Source: Streptomyces pluripotens
GTDB lineage: Bacteria > Actinomycetota > Actinomycetes > Streptomycetales > Streptomycetaceae
Assembly: GCF_000802245.2 (NCBI RefSeq)
Contig: NZ_CP021080.1
Span: 1,922,001-1,986,000 of the forward strand
Direction: 5' to 3'
DNA: 64,000 nt
Shown: positions 36,240 through 45,667 of the stretch, piece after piece
Layout: every line of letters begins with the position of its first letter
Position numbering within the stretch: position 1 is the stretch's first letter
Notes under the pieces: model-generated
What the model saw: only the letters and a program-made list of their open reading frames with translations
Told to the model about the DNA's origin: nothing
The model's database searches: none
Position numbers and translations under genes: made by a program

Positions 36240-36330
36240 GCGCAGCCGTGCGTGGCTCACTCCGGTCAAACTTTGGCAGCCAAAATGGGGCACTCGGCGC
36301 TCCGCTCCGCTGTCCTGTTGGTGGGGCCGA
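36240..36330 (+). pseudogene. Possible scrap of a tyrosine integrase
   Basis: One frame reads HSGQTLAAKMGHSALRSAV. It resembles the end of phage-type tyrosine recombinases (H-T-G-Q-T-L-A-A ... M-G-H-S-S-x-R-A-A), with an internal deletion where the spacer between the two parts should be. The match is short, so this is only a suggestion of an old integrative element beside the IS remnants. Confidence 0.3.
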
Positions 36331-36421
36331 CATCGCCCCAGTCCGGTGTGACGGTGCCCGAGCTCACGGCTCGTATGGCGTGGGCGGGCAACCCACGCAG
36401 ACGGCGTCGCCCCGACGGGCT

Positions 36422-37066
36422 TCAGGCCGGACGGCGCCGGACCAGGAAACCGGCCACCGCCCCGGCCGCGAACAGCGCGGCCACCGAGACCACCGTGGCC
36501 AGCCAGGTCGCGCCCAGCCACTGGGCCCCGTAGTAGCCGAGGGCCACGCTGTAGGCGGCCCAGAACAGGCCGGCCAGGGCGGACCAGGGCAGGAAGTCGC
36601 GGGCGCGCCGGTGCGCGGCGCCAGCACACAGGGAGACGACCGAACGGCCGGCCGGGGCGAAGCGGGCCAGGATCACGAGCCCACCGCCGCCCCGGGTGAG
36701 GGCGTCGCCGAGACGTTCCTGCGCGGTGGTCAGCCGCCTGGAGCGGGCGATCGCCCGGTCCAGGCGCTCCCCGCCCCGCCAGGCCAGTCGGTAGACCGCC
36801 AGGTCACCGAGGAGCGAGGCGGTCGCCGCGGAGAGGACCAGGGCCAGGGTGTCCGGAACGCCGTGCGGGACCCGGCCCGCCGCGGCGCCCGAACCCGCTG
36901 CCGCGGCGGTGCCGGCCGTGATGACGAGCACGCCGCTCGGCAATACCGGCAGGAACACGTCAAGCAGCACCGACAGGGCCACCACGACGTATATCCATGG
37001 CCCGGCCGCGAGCGACCCCACACTCTCGAACACGGCGACTCCCGTCACTCCCCCATTGACAGCCAT
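36422..37066 (-). CDS. DedA-family (SNARE-associated/VTT) membrane protein
   Basis: 214 residues, with four to five hydrophobic segments. The DedA core is recognisable: GDLAVYRLAWRGGERLDR after the second helix, then FAPAGRSVVSLCAGAAHRRARDFL and a terminal helix. The family moves lipids such as undecaprenyl phosphate across the membrane and supports envelope homeostasis. The usual FxGRFxPxxR motif is present as ILARFAPAGR. The start codon at 37066 is ATG. Confidence 0.85.
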   Translation of the reverse strand: MAVNGGVTGVAVFESVGSLAAGPWIYVVVALSVLLDVFLPVLPSGVLVITAGTAAAAGSGAAAGRVPHGVPDTLALVLSAATASLLGDLAVYRLAWRGGERLDRAIARSRRLTTAQERLGDALTRGGGGLVILARFAPAGRSVVSLCAGAAHRRARDFLPWSALAGLFWAAYSVALGYYGAQWLGATWLATVVSVAALFAAGAVAGFLVRRRPA

Positions 37067-37124
37067 ACAGCGTACGCCGGGGGTGCGACGAAAGATCCGC
37101 GGGGGGCTCAGGTGACCCTGGGGC

Positions 37125-37580
37125 TCACGCCGCTATGGGCGCCCGCTCCGCGGCGGTCTCGCCGTCCGCCGCTGTGCGCCGGCCGAGGAACCGGTCGAGG
37201 CCGAAGGCGCCGGAGCCCGTGAAGACCAGCAGGAAGAACGACCAGCAGAACAGGACCGACAACTCGCCGCCGTTCTGAATGGGCCACAGGGCGGCCCGTT
37301 GGTGAACGTCGAAGTAGGCGTAGGCCATCGAGCCCGAGGCGATCAGCGCGGCCCCGCGGGTGCCGAGGCCGAGGAGCACCAGAGCGCCGGCGACCAGTTG
37401 GATCACGGCCGCGTACCACCCCGGCCAGGTGCCGGCCTCGATCGCGCCGCCGTGGCCGCCCCTCGCGCCCCCGAGGACGCCGAAGAGCGAGGCGGTGCCG
37501 TGCACCGCGAAGAGCAGGCCGACGATGACGCGGAACAGCCCGACGACGTAGGGCTGAGCGGCGTTGAGACGTGGGGACAT
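37125..37580 (-). CDS. DoxX family membrane protein
   Basis: 151 residues with four hydrophobic segments. The N-terminal block GLFRVIVGLLFAVHGTASLFG and the second-helix pattern ALVLLGLGTRGAALIASGSM are typical of DoxX/DoxD-like proteins. Function in Streptomyces is not established; relatives take part in thiol or sulfur redox. ATG 37580 follows AGGAGAACCCTCT. A TTAGG/CCTAA sequence lies about 100 bp upstream but is too short to be a good iron box. Confidence 0.85.
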   Translation of the reverse strand: MSPRLNAAQPYVVGLFRVIVGLLFAVHGTASLFGVLGGARGGHGGAIEAGTWPGWYAAVIQLVAGALVLLGLGTRGAALIASGSMAYAYFDVHQRAALWPIQNGGELSVLFCWSFFLLVFTGSGAFGLDRFLGRRTAADGETAAERAPIAA

Positions 37581-37691
37581 AGAGGGTTCTCCTCTTCGGT
37601 GTCGGTCGGGCCGGCCGGCGCCAGGGGACAGGGGGGACAACGCGGTCGGCCAGGGGAGCGGCGGTACCGAGTGAGGGAAGGTTAGGTGCCC

Positions 37692-39593
37692 CTAATCAAT
37701 ACTTGCAAGTTCAACATCTGGCCATTTCTCCACCCCTGCCTGTGACCCCGCCCCGGGAACCGCCGCACGCAGGACACCCCGTGCCACCGCGTCGGCATCC
37801 GAAAGAGTGACCGAATCCACACCTGGACGAGCGCCGGCAGCAGTCACCCAGTGGACGCCTTCCGTCGGCACTCCGAAAGCGAACCTCCTTTTGTTGACGC
37901 AACCTTGACGGTCGATCAGGCGATAGGGCCGCCGTGTTACGTCCAGCCCTCCCGTTTCGTAACCGTCCACGGCGTGCGGTCGGCAGCCCCCGTCCGCCAG
38001 CAGCCGCGCGAGCAGGGGGTCGGCGGTGCGCCGCAGATCCGGCACCGGAAGACGCGCCTCTATGAGAGTGGTCACGCGCACTGCCGAGCCCGGCACGTCC
38101 GGCGAGTACGCCACCCAGGCCGCGTCCCGCGTGTGCACCTCGAGACGGGGGCCGAGCACCTCCACCACACCCGCCGCGAGCAGGGCCGTCAGTTCCTCGA
38201 TGCGGCGCCGGGGCGGACCGATGGAGAGGAAGGCGTTGAGCGGGGTGTACCAGCCGTCCAGGTGAGCCCGGCGGGAGGCCCCGCTCAGCCCGCCGTGATC
38301 GACCAGCAGCCGCAGCTCGTTGCGCAGGTCCCGGAGCACATCGAGCGCGGCCTTGCGCGGCCCGCGCACATTGCCCAGGGCTGCCTGCGCGGCGTCCGCG
38401 CGCAGGTACCCCAGCAGCCAGGTGCGCCACTCCCCCGGTTCGGTGAACTCCCGTTCCCCGTACGGACGGGACATCTGCTCCCAGTTCCACCGATCGCCCG
38501 CCGGAACCGCGAACTCGTCCAGCAGGGCGGCCTCTTGAGGGGCACCGTGCGGCACAGCGAGAAACCGCGGCACGAAGTCCGGTTGGCGGACCAGCGCGCC
38601 GTAGTAGACCGCTTCCACCTCCTTCGCCACCAACGGCCATATGCCGGTCAGGAAATCGGAGGCCTCACCGGAGTCGGCGCGCTTGCGGAACCCGGCGATC
38701 ACCTCCGGCGTGAGGATCAGGGGGGCGTGCCGGCCGTACGGGCCCTTGGCGTTGTCACCGCGCGCCTGGTACGGCACCCCACGCCGCGAACCGGCGTACA
38801 GCCGGGGCTCCCGACCAGAGGGCAGGTACCGCAGTCCGTCGTCAGATCCGCGCGACACGAAGCGGCCACCTCGACCGGTCGTCAACAGCGCTACGTAATC
38901 AAAGAAGTTGAGGCCCAGTCCACGCAGCAGCACGGGCTCCCCGGGCCGGAGCGCACCGAGGTCGACGTCGGCCGGATTGGCGGGCGGAACGTGGCACAGG
39001 CCGTGCCGGGCCGCGTAACCGGCGGTACGTCGCTGTTCCTCGTCGCCGACGACGGCCAGGTGCCCCTGGATCAGGACCACCGCTGCCAGGCCCGGCAGTA
39101 CTCGTCCGTTGTCGAGGGTGAGCACCTGGCGGCCGTCGGCTTCGTCCTCCAGTTCTACGGCGCAGGCCCGGTGGACGTGCACGCGGACCGCCTCCGGGGC
39201 CTCGCGGACGATCTTGGCGAACACCCACGCCAGATAACGGCCGTAGTGGGACCGGGACGGATAGTCGTCCGGGCCAATCTCGGTCCCGGCCCGCCCCCAC
39301 TCGTACAGGCTGGGGCCCGGGCATATCGGACCCGAGCAGTCCACGGTGGCGTCGGTGAACAGCGTCACCTGGCTCGCCACGGTGTTCATCAGCAACTCGG
39401 CGGGCTGGTCGGTCCGCCACACCCGGCCGGGGCCGGGCGGCGCCGGGTCGATGACATGGACCGTCAGTCGGACCCCGGGCGGCAGCAGTTCCGGTACGGA
39501 GGCGCAGAGACGCTCCAGGACGCTGGTTCCGCGCGGTCCGGCCCCGACCAGGGCGACGGAGACCGCGGTGGATTCCTGGTTCGGTGCAGACAA
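37692..39593 (-). CDS. FAD/NAD(P)-binding protein (PF13454-type)
   Basis: Large soluble flavoprotein of about 633 residues. The N-terminus has the dinucleotide-binding fold VSVALVGAGPRGTSVLERL. Conserved features of the family follow: GRVWRTDQPAELLMN, YGRYLAWVF and GLGLNFFDYVALL. The family is annotated as FAD-NAD(P)-binding with unknown substrate. I chose TTG 39593 because GGGAG lies eight bases upstream. ATG 39665 would add 24 basic residues with no clear ribosome site. Confidence 0.8.
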   Translation of the reverse strand: MSAPNQESTAVSVALVGAGPRGTSVLERLCASVPELLPPGVRLTVHVIDPAPPGPGRVWRTDQPAELLMNTVASQVTLFTDATVDCSGPICPGPSLYEWGRAGTEIGPDDYPSRSHYGRYLAWVFAKIVREAPEAVRVHVHRACAVELEDEADGRQVLTLDNGRVLPGLAAVVLIQGHLAVVGDEEQRRTAGYAARHGLCHVPPANPADVDLGALRPGEPVLLRGLGLNFFDYVALLTTGRGGRFVSRGSDDGLRYLPSGREPRLYAGSRRGVPYQARGDNAKGPYGRHAPLILTPEVIAGFRKRADSGEASDFLTGIWPLVAKEVEAVYYGALVRQPDFVPRFLAVPHGAPQEAALLDEFAVPAGDRWNWEQMSRPYGEREFTEPGEWRTWLLGYLRADAAQAALGNVRGPRKAALDVLRDLRNELRLLVDHGGLSGASRRAHLDGWYTPLNAFLSIGPPRRRIEELTALLAAGVVEVLGPRLEVHTRDAAWVAYSPDVPGSAVRVTTLIEARLPVPDLRRTADPLLARLLADGGCRPHAVDGYETGGLDVTRRPYRLIDRQGCVNKRRFAFGVPTEGVHWVTAAGARPGVDSVTLSDADAVARGVLRAAVPGAGSQAGVEKWPDVELASID

Positions 39594-39772
39594 AGGCGTG
39601 ACTCCCGGGCGTTGGGGCGCATGACGGCGAACTGTCCGCGGAAGGCGGACGGCCTGCCTCATCATGCCCGTCCGGCTACCGCGGAACAGGCCCCACTCCC
39701 GACTCCGCCTACTTCAACGTCCTATACGCAGAACTGAGTTGTCCACACAGCAGGGGCCGTCGGCGCATCTGG

Positions 39773-40015
39773 CTAGCCCGCCCCGCCCCCGGGGCGCCCG
39801 GCGGCGCTCCCTCGCACCTGCAAGTCACCGAGCAGCTCCGCCGTGGCCTCGGCCACGGCGGTCACCGCACGATCGAAGACCTCGCGGTTGTGGGCGGCGG
39901 GGGCCCGGAAGCCCGAGACCTTCCGGACGTACTGCAGCGCGGCGGCACGGATGTCCTCGTCCGTGGCCTCACCGGGCAGTGCGGGCGGGCGCAGCGTCTT
40001 GATGTTCCGGCACAT
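39773..40015 (-). CDS. DUF2277 family protein
   Basis: 80-residue protein starting MCRNIKTLRPP and continuing IRAAALQYVRKVSGFRAPAAHNREVFDRAV. This matches DUF2277, a small conserved family of unknown function. It is divergent from the reductase gene that starts at 40107, so the 91-bp gap holds both promoters. A longer frame on this strand overlaps that gene and is not considered. Confidence 0.88.
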   Translation of the reverse strand: MCRNIKTLRPPALPGEATDEDIRAAALQYVRKVSGFRAPAAHNREVFDRAVTAVAEATAELLGDLQVRGSAAGRPGGGAG

Positions 40016-40106
40016 GCCACCAGTCTTCCGCAGCCCGGCCGCTCCTGCGATGATCACGGCGAAGGCGGCCACCGACCCGGGGCCGACCGTCGAAAGGAAC
40101 AGCCTC

Positions 40107-41006
40107 ATGGCGACCCAGTACACCGTGGCCGTACTCGGCCCCGGCGGCACGGGCGGCCTCCTCGCCGCCCTTCTGACCCGCTCCGGCCATCGCGTCATCT
40201 GCCTGGCCCAGGACAGCACGGCGGACACGCTGCGCCGCACCGGAATAGCCGTCCGCAGCGCACAGTTCGGCGAGTTCACCGCCCCCGTCCAGGCGGACAC
40301 CGAACTGCGCGAACCGGTCGACGCGTGCCTGATCACCGTCAAGCACACCGCACTCGACGCCGCCCTCACCCGCGTCCCGCCCACCGTCCTCGGTGACGCC
40401 CTCGTCGTACCGCTCCTGAACGGCGTCGAGCACCCCGCCACGCTGCGCGCCCGCTACCGGCCCGACCGAGTCGCCCCGGCCGTGATCCGCGTGGAGTCCA
40501 CCCGGCTGGCTCCCGGCGTGATCGAACACGGCAGCCCATTCACGGAGATCGACCTCGCCGGCGACGCCGTGCCCCGTACGCGTCTCGACGGGCTCGCCGA
40601 CGCCCTCACCGCCGCCGGTACGACGGCCCGCGCGGTCGGGGACGAGACGGCGGCCCTGTGGGCGAAGCTGACGTTCCTCGCTCCCTTCGCCCTGCTCACC
40701 ACGCGCTACCGCCTCCCGCTCGACGAGGCCCGCACGCGCCACGGGGAGGAGCTGGAGGCACTGGTCGCCGAGGCCGCCGCGGTCAGCCTCGCCTGCGGTG
40801 CCCCCGCCGACCCGGCACAGGCCCTGCGCCGCTACGACGCCTTCCCACCCGGTGCCAAGTCGTCTATGCAGCGCGACGCCGAGGCGGGCCGCCCGCTCGA
40901 ACTCGACCCGATCGGCGGGGCGCTGCTGCGCGCGGCCGGGCGGCACGATGTGCCCGTGCCGGTGACGGCACGCCTCGTACGAGAGCTACGGGACGCCGGT
41001 CACTGA
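40107..41006 (+). CDS. 2-dehydropantoate 2-reductase family protein
   Basis: 299 residues. Rossmann motif VAVLGPGGTGGLLAALL at 7-23 binds NADP. Downstream features of the ApbA/PanE family are present: ITVKHT near 79 and the C-terminal domain with KLTFLAPFALLTTRY. True PanE makes pantoate for coenzyme A, but many paralogues have other substrates, so the specific reaction is open. ATG 40107 is preceded by GAAAGGA. Confidence 0.85.
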   Translation: MATQYTVAVLGPGGTGGLLAALLTRSGHRVICLAQDSTADTLRRTGIAVRSAQFGEFTAPVQADTELREPVDACLITVKHTALDAALTRVPPTVLGDALVVPLLNGVEHPATLRARYRPDRVAPAVIRVESTRLAPGVIEHGSPFTEIDLAGDAVPRTRLDGLADALTAAGTTARAVGDETAALWAKLTFLAPFALLTTRYRLPLDEARTRHGEELEALVAEAAAVSLACGAPADPAQALRRYDAFPPGAKSSMQRDAEAGRPLELDPIGGALLRAAGRHDVPVPVTARLVRELRDAGH

Positions 41007-41162
41007 ACGCCGCCAGTCGTTCACCAGGCGTGCCGGCACTGGCCTTCGGGCACTGAAGGCCCGCGTCCGGGCCGGCACGCCCACCCGGCACGGGTGTCAC
41101 CCGCGCCGAGGGACGGGCAAGCGGATTCGCTCCGCTAAATCGAACAGGCGTAGCATTACCGC

Positions 41163-41510
41163 GTGGCTACGACCTCTGGATTCCCCCGTGACCTCCTGGC
41201 CGGCCAGGAGGAACTGCATCGGGTCCGGGCCGAGCTGTCGGCCCTGCTCAAACGGCTTCCCTGGTCGGTGGAACCGATGGACGGCTTCCATGACGACAGC
41301 GGCTGGCGCAAGGTGGAACGGCCCGCGTCCCCCGGCTGGACGGTGAACGAACAGGCCGAGGTGGAGAAGCTGCGGCGCCGCGAACACGAACTCGCGGTGT
41401 TCGTCAGCACGCACCGTTTCTGGGCCGAGGTCGCCGCGGCGGATCGGGTGGAAGCCCGCAGGAACCTCAAGTACGCCCACGAAGGGACGGCGACCGAAGA
41501 CAATGGCTGA
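41163..41510 (+). CDS. Conserved hypothetical protein
   Basis: 115 residues, hydrophilic and mostly helical, with charged heptad-like stretches (EELHRVRAELSALLKRLPW, then EVEKLRRREHELAVF). I do not recognise a named family. It has no signal or membrane segment. The start is GTG 41163. Confidence 0.65.
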   Translation: MATTSGFPRDLLAGQEELHRVRAELSALLKRLPWSVEPMDGFHDDSGWRKVERPASPGWTVNEQAEVEKLRRREHELAVFVSTHRFWAEVAAADRVEARRNLKYAHEGTATEDNG

Positions 41511-41688
41511 GCGGCTTCGGCGCCGCCCGTCGCGACGAACCCAGAACCACCACGAAGACCGTGGTCACGCAAGACTGCGGAAGACCGTGGACCACGGCGG
41601 AAGCATCACGAGGAGCCTCGGAACTGCGGAAAACCCTGGACGCCTCGTGGAAGAGACCCCGCGGAGACTCCTCCGAGGGGCCGGACGG

Positions 41689-41760
<72 letters not shown>

Positions 41761-42009
41761 CGAAGGCCCGGATCGCTGCCCGGGACGAGTCGACAGCCTA
41801 CCTTGCCGGGACCTGTGCGCGGCAAATCCGTGCCGGGGTCGTTGCGCGCAAACCCGCGCCGACTGTGTCCCGTGCGGGCACGGAAGAGGGGGTGGGGCTG
41901 GCCCCTCTTCTCTTCCGGAACGGCTCGGTGGACACCTCCTCGGGAACCGGACGCCCCTTTCGGAACGGCTCGGCGGACGTCAGGCTCTCCGAGCCGCGCG
42001 AGCGGGTGG

Positions 42010-42186
42010 ATGCCTCCCGCGACAACGGAGCCCGTGACGGTCGCCCTGTCCAAGGGCGCCCACCGGGTGCTCGCGGGGTCCGACAACGGGACGGCGCCGG
42101 TGTCCGTACCCCGCGACGACGCCCGCGGGCACCGGGTGTCGATCCCGTCCTCGAACGGAAAGGTCACGGTGCGCACAACGAACTGA
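42010..42186 (+). pseudogene. Possible fragment of a DUF4097-type (beta-repeat) protein
   Basis: 58-codon frame ending in GSDNGTAPVSVPRDDARGHR and VSIPSSNGKVTVRTTN. This pattern resembles the last beta-helix repeat of streptomycete DUF4097 proteins (SSNGKVTVRT). No signal or start of a full gene is present, so I read it as a 3' fragment, 250 bp from the tRNA. Identification is uncertain. Confidence 0.35.
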
Positions 42187-42264
42187 CCGGCCCGTGTGTT
42201 CGTCTTCAACGGGTGGGACAATGGCAGGCACCACCCACGGCGAACCACAGCACGGGAGAGGGAT

Positions 42265-43731
42265 GTGACGGCGACACCGGGCACGCCACCTTCGCAGCCG
42301 TACCCACCGCCGCCGACCGCACGGCCCCGGCGCAACCGTGAGACGGCGCAGTCGCCGTCCGCACGGCCCGCGCACGCTGGACGACACGCGGCACCTCCTC
42401 GCCGGCCCACGGCTCTGCGCGACGCCCTCACCCTGATGGGGCTGCCCGTGCTGGTCGCGCTCGGGCTGTCCGCCACGTTCGCCGGCGGGGGCACCCGGCG
42501 CTGGTTCGGCGGGCGCGCGGACAGCCAGCGGGTCGAGGCGCAGGCCGCGAAGGACGCCGCCGCAGCGGCGTTCTACGAACTCGACACCGCCCAGCGGGAC
42601 CTGAGGATTTCCATCGAGACCATCACGGCCGTGGACGACTCCCCGGCCGCTCAGCGTGTCGTCGCCGACTTCGAGGCGCTCGGCGGGCGGATCGACGAGG
42701 TCAGCCAGCGGTACATCCACGCCGTCGACGCCCATGATCTCGACCGGGACGACCTGACGGCCGCGACGGCCGGACGCGCGCGTTCCGAGCTGACCGCGGC
42801 GAAGGACGAGCTGCTTCGGGTCAAACAGGAGCTGGACCGGTTCGGCAGCTCGCTGGGGCCGCTCCTCGGGAAGGCCGAGACCCAGCTCGCCCGGCTGGCA
42901 CCCGCCGTGGAACGGGCCCGGCAGTCGCTGCTGGCGGCGAGCAACGCCCTGGACACCGTGCGGGAGCACGGTCTGCGGGCCGATGACCTCGCCGCGCGGC
43001 TGGCCGCCCTCTCCCCGGAACTGACCATGCTGAACCAGGGAGCCGGACAGCACGGCGTGGACCAGACGCTTCAGCGGGCCGAGCGGGTGCAGCGGGAGGC
43101 TGGGGCGATCCGGGCCGAGGCCGAGCGGCTGCCGGAGAAGGCGGCCGAAATCGATCACCGGCTGGTCTCCCTGAGGACCAGGGCCCAGGCGCTGACCACG
43201 CGTTCCGGGCAGGTGGAGCCGGTGCTCAGCGAGTTGCGGCGCCGATTCGCGGCCGCGTGCTGGCAAGATCTGCAGCAGGTACCGGAACAGGCCGCACAGA
43301 ACGTCCGGCAGGCCGAACTGAAGCTCCGCGAGGCACAGACGGCGCGGGAGGCCCAGCGCTGGCCGGACGCCAGCTCGCTGCTGTCGACCGTGCGAGCCCT
43401 GCTCAATGCCACGGACGAAGCGGTCTCGGCCGCTGGTGACCGGCTGAACAGCCTGAACGCCGTGCAGAAGGATCCGCAGGCGGAGATCGACCGTACCCGG
43501 TTCGCGATCCGGGACGCCCAGCGGCTGGCGATGACCGGCCGTACGACCCCCGATCCGCGGCACGCTCGGCCGCTGGACGACGCCGTGGCCCGGCTGGAGC
43601 GGGCGATCGGCACCCTGGAGGGTGGCCGGCACCCCGATTACTGGCACTTCCTGACCGAGACGGATGCGGTACGGCAGACGGTCGCGCGGGTGGTGGCGCA
43701 GATCCGTGAGGAACGCGGCGGCGGGCATTGA
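42265..43731 (+). CDS. Conserved membrane-anchored coiled-coil protein
   Basis: 488 residues. An N-terminal Pro/Arg-rich region is followed by one hydrophobic helix (ALTLMGLPVLVALGLSATFAGG). The rest, from about residue 95 to the end, is a long helical region with coiled-coil character, rich in A/E/R/L (for example AAKDELLRVKQELDRF, QAELKLREAQTAREAQ). It may form a rod on one face of the membrane. I recognise no domain. GTG 42265 has GGGAGAGGG upstream. Conserved hypotheticals of this kind occur across Streptomyces. Confidence 0.7.
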   Translation: MTATPGTPPSQPYPPPPTARPRRNRETAQSPSARPAHAGRHAAPPRRPTALRDALTLMGLPVLVALGLSATFAGGGTRRWFGGRADSQRVEAQAAKDAAAAAFYELDTAQRDLRISIETITAVDDSPAAQRVVADFEALGGRIDEVSQRYIHAVDAHDLDRDDLTAATAGRARSELTAAKDELLRVKQELDRFGSSLGPLLGKAETQLARLAPAVERARQSLLAASNALDTVREHGLRADDLAARLAALSPELTMLNQGAGQHGVDQTLQRAERVQREAGAIRAEAERLPEKAAEIDHRLVSLRTRAQALTTRSGQVEPVLSELRRRFAAACWQDLQQVPEQAAQNVRQAELKLREAQTAREAQRWPDASSLLSTVRALLNATDEAVSAAGDRLNSLNAVQKDPQAEIDRTRFAIRDAQRLAMTGRTTPDPRHARPLDDAVARLERAIGTLEGGRHPDYWHFLTETDAVRQTVARVVAQIREERGGGH

Positions 43732-43826
43732 TGCCCGATCCGACCCGCGCGTGTTGCCGGGTGGTGGTAGGCAGGCGGATATTGAGATGGACGAAGGGCC
43801 TCCGCTAACGCCCGAGGGAGGCGGAT

Positions 43827-44390
43827 ATGGCCACACACACAGTGCACACGGGGCCGCGACGGCGGATCCGGTTCGACGAACACCTGCCTGTTGACCACCG
43901 GCTGAACCTGGTCTACCGGATCGGTGCGGGCCTGATCGGCCTGTTCCTCGTCGTCTTCGGCATCCTGGGCCTGCTCGACCAGATCGGATTCTTCAACACG
44001 GGTGGTGACACGGTCGTCGGGCTGAACACCAACGGCGCGCTGAGCGTGCTGTCGATCTGCGTCGGGGTGATCCTCTTCGTGGGCATGGTCATCGGCGGGA
44101 ACGTCGCGTCCACGCTGAACATGGTGTTCGGCGTGCTGTTCCTGCTGAACGGTTTCCTGTTCCTCGGTCTGCTGGACACCGACAGCAACTTCCTGGCCTT
44201 CAGGATGCAGAACGTGTTGTTCAGCTTCATCGTGGGCCTGCTGCTGATGACCTTCGGGATGTACGGCCGGGTGGGTTCCGCCCTGCCGCACGACAACCCC
44301 TACTGGAGGGCCCGGCACCCCGAGGCATCGCCGCAGCGGCCGGAGCAGCCGCGGGAGCCGGGGAGCCGGGACCAGAGTCAGGTGCGGTAG
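43827..44390 (+). CDS. DUF4383 family membrane protein
   Basis: 187 residues with four hydrophobic segments. The N-terminal helix RIGAGLIGLFLVVFGILGLLD and the conserved loop NLNxNxALS (GLNTNGALSVLS) are typical of DUF4383, of unknown function. The Pro/Glu/Arg-rich C-terminus overlaps the end of the convergent amidase-domain gene by 13 bp. ATG 43827 follows GGGAGGCGG. Confidence 0.88.
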   Translation: MATHTVHTGPRRRIRFDEHLPVDHRLNLVYRIGAGLIGLFLVVFGILGLLDQIGFFNTGGDTVVGLNTNGALSVLSICVGVILFVGMVIGGNVASTLNMVFGVLFLLNGFLFLGLLDTDSNFLAFRMQNVLFSFIVGLLLMTFGMYGRVGSALPHDNPYWRARHPEASPQRPEQPREPGSRDQSQVR

Positions 44391-45559
44391 GCGTAGAACG
44401 CCGCGTTCGGGTACGAGGCGACGAGACTCGCCACCGACCTGTTGTAGGTGTTGGTGGAGTGGTACGTCACGTACGGCACGCCCCACCGGCTGCGGTAGGT
44501 GACGATCATGGAGTGGTCCTTGGACCCGTCCCTGTTGAAGTCCATCTGCAGCACGTCACCGACGTCCATTTGGTAGACGTTGGAGAGGCTGGTGACGCGC
44601 TTGGAGGACAGGGCGAACCAGGAGAACTCGTTGACGCCGACGAACGAGTCCGACTGGATCTCGGAGTTCCCGAACCACTTGTGGTAGTCGTACGTGTAGC
44701 CCGGCACATGCTTCCAGCCACCCGCCTTCAGGGACTGGCTGACGAAGTTGGTGCAGTCGCCGCCGGCGCCCGCCCCGTTGAAGTCGGGGTAGGCCGGGTT
44801 GTAGTGGTTCCAGTACTTGGCCGCGTAGTCCGCCATGGCCTTGTAGTCGTAGCCCGAGGACGAGAAGTCCTTGGGCCTGGACGGGGCCGGCCACGAGGTG
44901 GAGGCGCGGGGGGCGTCCGGCGGACCGTCGTCCGTGGCCGCGTCCGCCTTGGTGACGGTCGGCTGGGCAACCTGGTTGACCGCAAGGTAACCGTCGTCGG
45001 TGTCCTTGATGCGGGTCAGCTGCCAGTTGCCCCGCCGGTCGGCGCGGAAGGTCAACTCGTGGTGGGCCTGGAAGCCGGTGGTCTTCGGCTCGTTGCCCTT
45101 CACCTTCCGATACGTCAGAGACGTGGTCTCGGTGACGTCGACCGTGGCGCGCCGCCCGTGCACCTGGGTGGCGTCCAGCTTGACGCTGGTGTGGCCGGCA
45201 CTGTACTTCTCGCCCAGCTTCGCGAGGCGGGACTTGCGCCCCTGCAGCTGCGCGAGCGCCGAGCGCTCCTCGCGGGACTGCTTGCCCGACAGGCGCACCC
45301 TGCCGGAGAACCTCTTCGTGCGCTGCTTCCTCTTGCCGTGCCCCGAACCATCCACCAGCGCCTGCGTGCGGTCGGTGAACACCGCGTCGGCCAGCCGTTG
45401 GAAGGTTGCCTTGGTCGCCGGGTTCACGGTCGGGTCGTCGGTAACCGCTGCGCCCGCAGTCCAGTTGGGCACCAGTGCCACACCGGCGACCACGGAGGCC
45501 GCGGCGGCGGTGACTATCGCGGTACGGCTCCGCTTACGACTCAGTCTTCTTGATTTCAA
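44378..45559 (-). CDS. Secreted amidase-domain protein (Amidase_6, NlpC/CHAP-like fold)
   Basis: 393 residues. A signal peptide (basic RRLSRKRSR, then AIVTAAAASVVAGVALV) precedes an N-terminal domain and a linker. The C-terminal 160 residues hold the Amidase_6 signature: YAAKYWNHYNPAYPDFNG, then GGDCTNFVSQSL with catalytic Cys, DHSMIVTY with the His and YHSTNTYN. Papain-like enzymes of this type cut peptide stems of peptidoglycan. TTG 45559 was chosen because GAGGGGA lies seven bases upstream; GTG 45586 is possible. Neighbours are also cell-wall genes. Confidence 0.88.
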   Translation of the reverse strand: MKSRRLSRKRSRTAIVTAAAASVVAGVALVPNWTAGAAVTDDPTVNPATKATFQRLADAVFTDRTQALVDGSGHGKRKQRTKRFSGRVRLSGKQSREERSALAQLQGRKSRLAKLGEKYSAGHTSVKLDATQVHGRRATVDVTETTSLTYRKVKGNEPKTTGFQAHHELTFRADRRGNWQLTRIKDTDDGYLAVNQVAQPTVTKADAATDDGPPDAPRASTSWPAPSRPKDFSSSGYDYKAMADYAAKYWNHYNPAYPDFNGAGAGGDCTNFVSQSLKAGGWKHVPGYTYDYHKWFGNSEIQSDSFVGVNEFSWFALSSKRVTSLSNVYQMDVGDVLQMDFNRDGSKDHSMIVTYRSRWGVPYVTYHSTNTYNRSVASLVASYPNAAFYAYRT

Positions 45560-45667
45560 TGATGTTTCCCCTCTATGCCGGTACACCTACCGGGCGAGGC
45601 ATCTTTGCACGAAACGTGTGTCCGGTGTGAAGACTGTTGCACAAGTGGAACGAACAGTCCGGGAAGC

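Noticed and set aside
37682..37695. TTAGGTGCCCCTAA as an iron-box (DmdR/IdeR) upstream of doxX
   Set aside because: Only 14 bp, whereas the consensus is a 19-bp palindrome with different arm spacing; it also overlaps the stop of the flavoprotein gene.
37851..39737. 628-codon open frame on the plus strand
   Set aside because: Antisense to the FAD/NAD(P)-binding protein gene; composition is that of a shadow frame.
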